Assembly: GCF_026810225.1 (NCBI RefSeq)
Contig: NZ_CP113865.1
Location: 1,756,001 to 1,820,000 of the forward strand
Length of the DNA: 64,000 bases
Direction of reading: 5' to 3'
From: Caldicellulosiruptor morganii
GTDB lineage: Bacteria; Bacillota; Thermoanaerobacteria; Caldicellulosiruptorales; Caldicellulosiruptoraceae
Part shown: positions 58,292 through 64,000 of the stretch, in pieces
Layout: each line of letters starts with the position of its first letter
How positions within the stretch are numbered: position 1 is the first letter of the stretch
Program-made: the position numbers and the translations under genes
The notes under the pieces: model-generated
What the model was told of the DNA's origin: nothing
The model's database searches: none
Seen by the model: the letters and a program-made list of their open reading frames with translations, nothing else

Positions 58292-59060
58292 TTAATCCCA
58301 TTTCTTAATTTAATAATCTTCTCAAAACAAGCTGCCAGTTAAATTTTTCCAGGCTGAGCGGCTCGGTATTCTATTGCCTTTTTTGCCCTAATTATCTAAA
58401 AAATTTTTTTAAAAAACCCCCTTGACATTATACCGTTTGTCTTTTTGCTTTTCTTGTTTTGTTTTTGAATCTACTGGCAGAAGGAATTTAGCAATGTGGT
58501 TTCCGGGCTTTTGAGCTATCCTCACACCAGTCCAAGGCAGAAAACTGCAAACTGCCCTTTGGGTTGATTTCAAACCAATAGCGAACAAATGTTCGTTATT
58601 GGTTGGGTGTGTCCCTTCAAAAATAGCTTTTCCCATCTTGCTGTGGTCAGGGACAAACCAAAAGCCCGGACGTGGCTCTGTGTAGAGCCCCAAACTGGCT
58701 CTGTGTCTGGTTCTTTGCCTCTTCTCCAAAAGCCTGATTCTGTTTTGCTGTTTTGCTATATCCCCCCTTCTGAAATAATCATGAAATCGGTTGCTTTTGC
58801 CCTGTATTGAACGATTTTTGTTCAAGGCATATCTTAAAAAAATGTCTTTAAATTTTGAGTGTCGATTTTGAGACTTTTCTTTTGACTGCTTCAATCTCGC
58901 TTTTTGTTGCCAAGACTGACCCACAGCAGGCACCACAGTTTAAACATGTATGCTGTGGAATATTGAAAAGAATACTACTGGGCATAGAAAACACCTCTGA
59001 AAGCTTTACTTTTCTCAATGAAAAAAGCAGGGACTTAGAAATTCTTTGAAGCTTTGATAT
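58292..59060. other. long non-coding region right of the IS110 element
   Basis: No convincing gene; a 175-codon minus frame (58409-58936) is rich in Arg, Lys and Gln and resembles no family. A palindromic AATAGCGAACAAATGTTCGTTATT core (58579-58602) and short GC stems such as GGCTCTGTGTAGAGCC are visible. It shares short motifs with 55.1-55.3 kb. It may hold a regulatory RNA, an origin, or decayed DNA. Confidence 0.4.
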
Positions 59061-60506
59061 CTAACATGTTTGAATCCCCAAAGAACCCAAAACTTCGCCA
59101 ATACTCTCTATACCACCAGCTTTTCGCAAAGCCTCTTTATAGAGCTTCTCCATACTGACATACACCTTCTTGTCCCTTTCCTCATGATGAACTTTTTCTG
59201 TTTTCTTTGCTACTGGCAGGGAAAGTGGATTTAGATTTTTGAGCTTGTTGACAATCTTTGCAAACACAAGCTCTTTTGTCTTCCTCAAAAGCGTGATAAG
59301 ATACGCAGTCTTGTTCAGTACCTTGATCTTAAAATATGGCAGCATTAACAGCTCAATTGCAGCTTTTATCTGGTACGTTCTTATAGCAATGTTAATCAGT
59401 GCGTTCTTCAAAAAGGCAGGGATATTGTATGAATCGCAGAGCTCAGAAAGCTTCTCCACAGCTGCGATGTTTTTTGTGGATAAGTTCTTGTAATGCTTTT
59501 TGTAGTCGCTAAAGTCCAGAATTCTTACAGCCTTTTTGCCGGCTTTTTTAGTTTCAACATCTACTGGGGTGAAGTTTGTCCTGTATGTAAAAAGCACATT
59601 CAGGGCATAGTTCTCCTTGCTGCGTACATTTTCTTTGAAATATTTGCTGCCAAGAAGTTCTATTATTCTGTCAGCTTCCTCTTCGTTTTTCCTTGCCTTT
59701 TTCAGTATTTTGTTTGTTGCAGAGGACGAAAAGGCATACTTGTGGCACAAGTTTTCTATGTCTTCAAGCTTTACTGCATGGGCCAGCGAAAGTGTTTCTG
59801 GACTTTTTAACTTAGAGTAATCGTACTCTTCTGGATGGCTCACAAGAGCAAGCAAAATACCATCCTTTGAGCGCACCTTCTCCTGCCAGTAGAAAGAACC
59901 AGTAAGCTTTTTAACCTGCTCCAGCAGCTTTGAATCCTCAGAGCAGGCTTTCTTTACTTTCCAGAGTGTATAGCTTGATACATCTGACTCTTCAAGTTTT
60001 CTAATAATTGATGTTATTTCTTTTTTATGGTAATTAGAACCTGAAAGGTTCTCTCTATATTTTTTAATATCTTTAATATCTTTATCTTTATTATCACGAT
60101 TTTGGGCAAATGCTTGGGACATCTGGGTTTGACGGTTTTTCCAGCTTCGGTTTTGGGGAAATACAGTAGCTGTGCGGGATTTCGCCTTCTTGATGTTTCC
60201 AGTTGTTTTTGAGCACACTACCCCTATACAACACTTTGCATTTTGTGGTATAATGTAAATGCAGAGTGTTTTTTTGTTATTGTAGTGTTTGCACCGTTTT
60301 TCTATCACCCCCATTTTCTGAAGGAATGATAGAATGCGGTCTATTTTCTTGAGAGGTAGCTTCACGAGCTCTCCCAGTGTGGTTCTTGGCGCAACCATGA
60401 AAACCTTGCCGTCAATGACCGTTTGTGGGAGAGCTCTTGTTCTATAGAGCCTCTCAAGAACGCCAAGAACCATCTTGACAGCAAGGTTCTTGTTTGTTAA
60501 CTTCAT
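59061..60506 (-). CDS. winged-helix protein, possible replication initiator
   Basis: The 481-residue protein starts with a winged-helix-like domain (VLERLYRTRALPQTVIDGKVFMVAPRTTLGELVKLPLKKIDRILSFLQKMGVIEK), has a basic disordered linker (residues about 110-155), and then repeated helical units (LWKVKKACSEDSKLLEQVKK..., ILKKARKNEEEADRIIELLGS). The layout recalls DnaD/Rep-like initiators of plasmids but no specific family is recognised. Confidence 0.6.
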   Translation of the reverse strand: MKLTNKNLAVKMVLGVLERLYRTRALPQTVIDGKVFMVAPRTTLGELVKLPLKKIDRILSFLQKMGVIEKRCKHYNNKKTLCIYIIPQNAKCCIGVVCSKTTGNIKKAKSRTATVFPQNRSWKNRQTQMSQAFAQNRDNKDKDIKDIKKYRENLSGSNYHKKEITSIIRKLEESDVSSYTLWKVKKACSEDSKLLEQVKKLTGSFYWQEKVRSKDGILLALVSHPEEYDYSKLKSPETLSLAHAVKLEDIENLCHKYAFSSSATNKILKKARKNEEEADRIIELLGSKYFKENVRSKENYALNVLFTYRTNFTPVDVETKKAGKKAVRILDFSDYKKHYKNLSTKNIAAVEKLSELCDSYNIPAFLKNALINIAIRTYQIKAAIELLMLPYFKIKVLNKTAYLITLLRKTKELVFAKIVNKLKNLNPLSLPVAKKTEKVHHEERDKKVYVSMEKLYKEALRKAGGIESIGEVLGSLGIQTC

Positions 60507-60548
60507 ATTAGAAACCTCCTTTGTAAGTTTTTCTTGTAAAATAAAAAA

Positions 60549-60578
60549 AGCCCCGAAGGTCTTAATTCCTTCGGGGCT
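60549..60578 (-). terminator. terminator of the S1-domain/virD4 operon
   Basis: AGCCCCGAAGG (60549-60559) pairs with CCTTCGGGGCT (60568-60578); on the minus strand TTTTTTTATTTT follows. Confidence 0.9.
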
Positions 60579-60594
60579 TCTTCTTTTATTTGCT

Positions 60595-61371
60595 TTATAT
60601 CCTCGGCTCGCTTATTACCCTCACAATGTCTCCCCACATCTTTTTCTGCTGCTTGTCGATGTCTTTTATAAGCACAACCACTGTTGAACCAATCACAGGT
60701 GTTTTTAAGCCCATTGGTGGACAGAGAACCTGCCGCCCATCCTCTATAAGGTCGATAAATATTCCAAGGTTTGCAACTGCTACAACTTTACCGACGTATT
60801 GTTCTCCCACTTTGTATCTGTCAGGGTCTTTGTCCCATGGTGTTACAGTAGCTTCTTTTATGCTTATCTGAGGTGGGTTTTTAGATATAACCTTTGCTTT
60901 CACGCTGTCGCCAACTTTGAATCTTTCTCTCATGTCGTGTATCCATTTGTAGTCAACATCCTTTGCAGTGAGTCCAAATTCGTACCCGAAAGCATCCACG
61001 TACACATTTTTGGGCGACACGCCTATTACTCTGCCATTGATAATCTGTCCTTCTTTTACGTTGTTTTCAAATTCGATTCTTCTCAGCTGTTTTGCAATTT
61101 TGCGGGAAATGAACACATTGTCTTTTTGGATGTCTGTTACAACAAACTCAATTGTTGCACCAAGCAGCGCTCCAATCGGGTCATTGATTGACTCTGTTGA
61201 CAGGTCAACCTCTTCTGGTGGCAAAAGACATCTTGTGCCCTGATACAGTACAACTCCGTATGTTTTGTCGCCCACTTTCTTTTTGCCCGTTACAGTTCCT
61301 GTTAAGATAGTTTTGTAGTTGTAGGACTTTTGAAGAAGACGTCTCACTTCGTCTTTTTTTGTCTGCTTCAT
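60595..61371 (-). CDS. S1 RNA-binding domain protein (three OB folds)
   Basis: The 258-residue protein carries S1-like repeats: GTVTGKKKVGDKTYGVVLYQGTRCLLP, VKEGQIINGRVIGVSPKNVYVDAFGYEFGL and VGEQYVGKVVAVANLGIFIDLIEDGRQVLCPP. Similar proteins occur next to transfer genes in conjugative elements of Firmicutes. It may bind RNA or single-stranded DNA. Lies 42 bp after the coupling protein gene. Confidence 0.85.
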   Translation of the reverse strand: MKQTKKDEVRRLLQKSYNYKTILTGTVTGKKKVGDKTYGVVLYQGTRCLLPPEEVDLSTESINDPIGALLGATIEFVVTDIQKDNVFISRKIAKQLRRIEFENNVKEGQIINGRVIGVSPKNVYVDAFGYEFGLTAKDVDYKWIHDMRERFKVGDSVKAKVISKNPPQISIKEATVTPWDKDPDRYKVGEQYVGKVVAVANLGIFIDLIEDGRQVLCPPMGLKTPVIGSTVVVLIKDIDKQQKKMWGDIVRVISEPRI

Positions 61372-61413
61372 AAAAAATCACTCCCTTTCTTCTGTTTTTT
61401 TATTTCAAAAGCC

Positions 61414-63306
61414 CTACCAGAGCTCACTGTCTTCTGCTTGAACTTCTTGAACTTCTGGCAGGGCTTTTGTTTCTTTAGCTGCTACAGCTTGTTCTTTTTC
61501 TTCCTGCTCTTTTGCTTGAGCTTCAAAAGAAAACTCCTGTTGCAGCTCTTGCTGCTGGCAATGGCTTTGCTTATGTATTTGTGAGCTTGAAAGCTGTTGC
61601 TGTTTGTAATTTGCAAGGCTTATAAACTCAAGCTCTTTTGCCTGTTTCATCCTGTCAAAGAACACCTTTTCGGTGATAAGCGGGTTTTTGCCTCTTAAAA
61701 GAACTATGTTCTTGTCTGCGTCAAACTTTTTAACCTCGTCCGGGTTTAGCAGCAGTCTTTTACCTACTGATTGGGTTATTCTCTCTGTTTCAAAGATTGC
61801 GTTGAAATCACCCGGGTGTGATGTGCTTCTTGTCTGTATACTTTTGATTCCAAGCAAGGTAGATACATACTCTGCGGTGTCAGGGTCGTTCACGCCGAGG
61901 CACAAAAATGTGTCACAGTTGCCTATTATCTCCTTCCACTGCCCGCCGGGGTATCTGTCTTCAAGCTGTGGAATGCTTTGAATGACTATCTGGCAGTGCA
62001 GGTTGCGTTTTCGTATTGTTGAGATTTTTTTTGTGAAGTCGGGTATTTCACCAATGTTACAGAACTCGTCCAAGAGAAAGTATACGTGTCTGTTTCGTAT
62101 ATCCTTATTATCTGTTGTGTCATGCAGCTTGACAAGCTTTATAAAAAGGAAACTGAAAAAAAGTGAGCTCATAAAGTTGTATGCCGAGTGCTGGTCTGGT
62201 ATGATACAGAAATACGCTGTTTTCTGAAGCTTTGGAGCAAGCAAATCTATTTCGCTGTGCTGTGTCATGTCTCTTACAAGCCTGTTTTGAAACAGCTGAA
62301 GTCTTGTCCCAAGTCCCATCACAACTCCTGATTTGACTTTTTCATTGACCTGGGAGTACAGGTTGTATGCCATTTTTGCAGCTTTGTCGTCGGGTAGATT
62401 TTCAAACAGCTTTGCAATCATAGCAGGGTCTTTTGATGCAAGCAGGTCGTACACCTTTGCCATGTTCTGTTTTTCTACTGGGACGTAACAATCTTTATCC
62501 TTGACATAGAGAACCAGAGCTTTGAGGAGGTTTAACTCTGCCCTGTCCCAGAACGGGTCTCCTGTTTTTCTCCCTGTCTCTGTGTTTTTTATTACGATAT
62601 CTGCGAAAACCTGTGCATCTTCTTCGTTTTCAATCCCGTCAAGCGGGTTCCATGGGTCAGAAAGAGTGAAGTCAACAAGGTTGAGAGCTTTTACAAAGTA
62701 GCCTTTCTTGAGAAGGTATTTGTATGTGTGTTCAAGTATTTCGCCTGACGGGTCTGTGATTACCATACTGTGTCCTGCTTCAGCCAGAGCTATTACATTT
62801 GGTATTATGAACGTTCTTGATTTGCCTGCACCTGTTGCACCAAGTACCATTACATGCTTGTTGTATCTTGAGTCAAACGGCAATGTTACAAGCTCGTTTG
62901 AGATTTTGCCAAGGATAAGCCCTGGCTTGTTAAAGCCCAAAACCTTTCTTGCCTCTTTTTCTGTCATCCAGTCGGATGTTCCGTATGTCCCCCTTGGGTC
63001 TTTTGGTGCCTGATTGCCGAACAGTAGTTTCATTCTTTCTTTGTATGGAAGTAACATAAGAATGCCTGCAATTAGGATAAAGGTTGTGAACCCGAGCCAT
63101 GCTTTTTTGATGTCAGGGTTTGCAAAGACGTTTTGCAGAGCCTTTACAGGGTCTGTTTGTATTTTGATTTGCGGTGCTTTTTCGGGTGAGAAGAAAAAGC
63201 TTTCCTGGTTCATTTTTAAAAGGTCTGTTAGCATTCCTATGATGTAGCCTGTGAGAAGGTAAAACAGAGCTACTGCTGTTACAAAAGCAGGGAGCTTCTT
63301 TTTCAT
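61414..63306 (-). CDS. virD4: VirD4/TraG-family type IV coupling protein
   Basis: The 630-residue protein has two N-terminal membrane helices (FVTAVALFYLLTGYIIGML, WLGFTTFILIAGILML), Walker A VMVLGATGAGKSRTFIIPN, Walker B VYFLLDEFCNIGEIPDF and the late QIVIQSIPQLEDRYPG. It recruits the relaxase-DNA complex and pumps DNA into the channel in conjugation. A Gln/Glu-rich tail of about 60 residues is extra. No relaxase or VirB4 is in the window; they may lie beyond its right edge. Confidence 0.93.
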   Translation of the reverse strand: MKKKLPAFVTAVALFYLLTGYIIGMLTDLLKMNQESFFFSPEKAPQIKIQTDPVKALQNVFANPDIKKAWLGFTTFILIAGILMLLPYKERMKLLFGNQAPKDPRGTYGTSDWMTEKEARKVLGFNKPGLILGKISNELVTLPFDSRYNKHVMVLGATGAGKSRTFIIPNVIALAEAGHSMVITDPSGEILEHTYKYLLKKGYFVKALNLVDFTLSDPWNPLDGIENEEDAQVFADIVIKNTETGRKTGDPFWDRAELNLLKALVLYVKDKDCYVPVEKQNMAKVYDLLASKDPAMIAKLFENLPDDKAAKMAYNLYSQVNEKVKSGVVMGLGTRLQLFQNRLVRDMTQHSEIDLLAPKLQKTAYFCIIPDQHSAYNFMSSLFFSFLFIKLVKLHDTTDNKDIRNRHVYFLLDEFCNIGEIPDFTKKISTIRKRNLHCQIVIQSIPQLEDRYPGGQWKEIIGNCDTFLCLGVNDPDTAEYVSTLLGIKSIQTRSTSHPGDFNAIFETERITQSVGKRLLLNPDEVKKFDADKNIVLLRGKNPLITEKVFFDRMKQAKELEFISLANYKQQQLSSSQIHKQSHCQQQELQQEFSFEAQAKEQEEKEQAVAAKETKALPEVQEVQAEDSELW

Positions 63307-64000
63307 CTTGCTTCACCTTCCTTTGAATTTGTGTATCCTACTGCTTTAAAAAACTCAGAAAGCTCAACTGTTGTTATTTTAGCTTCAACTCCTTTGTATC
63401 TGTCTTCAAGTCCTCTGAGTGTGATTACCTCTATCGCCTTGTCTGTTACTGCCTTTAGGGCTTTGAGTCTTCTTTTTGCTGCTATATCACCTGCGCCTAT
63501 GTGAATTATTCTATCTTCTGTTTCAAAATCACCATGTGCATTTTTTACTGTAATCTGTGTTTTTGCTGCTGGCAGGGAACTTAAAAGCTTTTCTTTGTAG
63601 TCGGGTATGCCGATTATACAGTCGAGGATCTTAAGCCCTGCCTGTGTGTATGAAAGAACTGATATTTCTTTTGCAGGTATGTTTTGCAATCTCTCTTCTG
63701 TAGCTAAAAACTCCTGAAGCCTTTCTTTTGAATCGCACAGAACTACAAACTTTTCTACTCCAAATGTTGTGGCTTCTTTGATGTCGGTGAAATACTCTGA
63801 AAGCGTCTTTTGTGATGTTTCCTTTGAGATTCTGTATATGCCATAGCCTCTTGCAACACCGAGTATCTTGTTCTTGTCGCTCATCTCTGTGCTGTCGCTT
63901 CTGGTTTCTCTTTTAAAATCCCAGCAGCTTAAAAAGTGTGGCAGGATGTATTCTCTGGAGCCAATCTCAAACACTCTTTGCCAGCGCCACAGAACTTCTT
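63303..64000 (-). CDS. hypothetical protein upstream of virD4, 5' end outside the window
   Basis: The frame stays open to the window edge (EVLWRWQRVFEIGSREYILP before the GTG at 63974), so the gene probably starts outside and is partial. Its last 200 residues are alpha/beta (FGVEKFVVLCDSKERLQEFL) and it overlaps virD4 by four bases. A replication-relaxation-type protein is a possible identity from position only. Confidence 0.6.
   Translation of the reverse strand, partial: EVLWRWQRVFEIGSREYILPHFLSCWDFKRETRSDSTEMSDKNKILGVARGYGIYRISKETSQKTLSEYFTDIKEATTFGVEKFVVLCDSKERLQEFLATEERLQNIPAKEISVLSYTQAGLKILDCIIGIPDYKEKLLSSLPAAKTQITVKNAHGDFETEDRIIHIGAGDIAAKRRLKALKAVTDKAIEVITLRGLEDRYKGVEAKITTVELSEFFKAVGYTNSKEGEAR

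Larger units (their letters stand above)
56757..58340 (+). mobile_element. IS110-family element with structured left end
   Basis: The element comprises a transposase gene and about 290 bp of structured upstream sequence. IS110 elements lack terminal inverted repeats, so the ends given are approximate. It is inserted between the glycosyltransferase-like gene and the winged-helix gene. Confidence 0.7.

Noticed and set aside
58409-58936. Minus-strand 175-codon ORF right of the IS110 element
   Set aside because: Very Arg/Lys/Gln-rich, no credible start site and no family; treated as non-coding.

Overview
The window is AT-rich DNA whose housekeeping proteins (pantothenate enzymes, ferritin, FmdB-type zinc ribbon) and strong AGGAGG ribosome sites fit a thermophilic, low-GC Firmicute. 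A Caldicellulosiruptor-like organism is my best guess; it is an inference from protein character only. About 7 kb at the left is ordinary chromosome and almost everything else is mobile or recently mobile DNA.

Region 1 (1-7.26 kb): the 5' half of a tRNA-Asn, a GNAT acetyltransferase, and a minus-strand pantothenate operon: a DUF2520/Rossmann reductase (probably the ketopantoate reductase), panB, panC and panD. A TnpB-only IS605-family element with a visible omega-RNA region sits between panC and panD; its tnpB is frameshifted. Ferritin, a zinc ribbon protein, tRNA-Leu(GAG) and tRNA-Arg(ACG) follow.

Region 2 (7,212-20,312): a 13.1-kb integrative element bounded by perfect 54-bp direct repeats made of the 3' end of tRNA-Arg. 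Its layout (integrase, divergent XRE repressor, excisionase-like HTH, CHC2-TOPRIM-DUF927 primase/helicase, iteron/AT-rich origin directly after it, terminase-small-subunit-like protein, sigma-like factor, HicAB and HigBA toxin-antitoxins) is that of a phage-inducible chromosomal island. A decayed second attachment region lies just outside attR, followed by a GH4 glycosidase pseudogene with nonsense codons.

Region 3 (about 22-64 kb): a large, mostly minus-strand accessory block that looks like a conjugative element or integrated plasmid; its ends are not visible. It has (a) a recombination/replication module (primase, RadC, Cas4-like nuclease, RecT/Bet) whose genes carry a repeated leader: hairpin, GAGTnnnACC, SD, GAGTnnnAC, start codon; (b) three copies of a small hydrophobic peptide gene, each facing a plus-strand promoter and terminator, which look like type I toxin-antitoxin modules; (c) a TcmP/radical-SAM pair and a Xer-like integrase; (d) MazEF, an SLT-M23 wall hydrolase and SSB; (e) a complete Tad/Flp pilus locus with CpaB-, prepilin peptidase-, TadABC-, CpaE-like proteins and four candidate pilins, preceded by a 2217-residue PKD-type surface protein and an SLH-like exported protein; (f) a Phd/RelE pair, a glycosyltransferase-like gene, an IS110 element with a structured candidate bridge RNA, a winged-helix protein, an S1-domain protein and a VirD4/TraG coupling protein. 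A short promoter-leader repeat (72 nt identical between two copies 31.6 kb apart) is scattered through this block and argues that it is one unit.

The most novel items to my eye are the Tad pilus coupled with VirD4 and a wall hydrolase on a mobile element, the triplicated peptide/antisense modules with copy-specific matching inverted repeats, the iterated GAGT-SD-GAGT leaders, and the island with an iteron origin.
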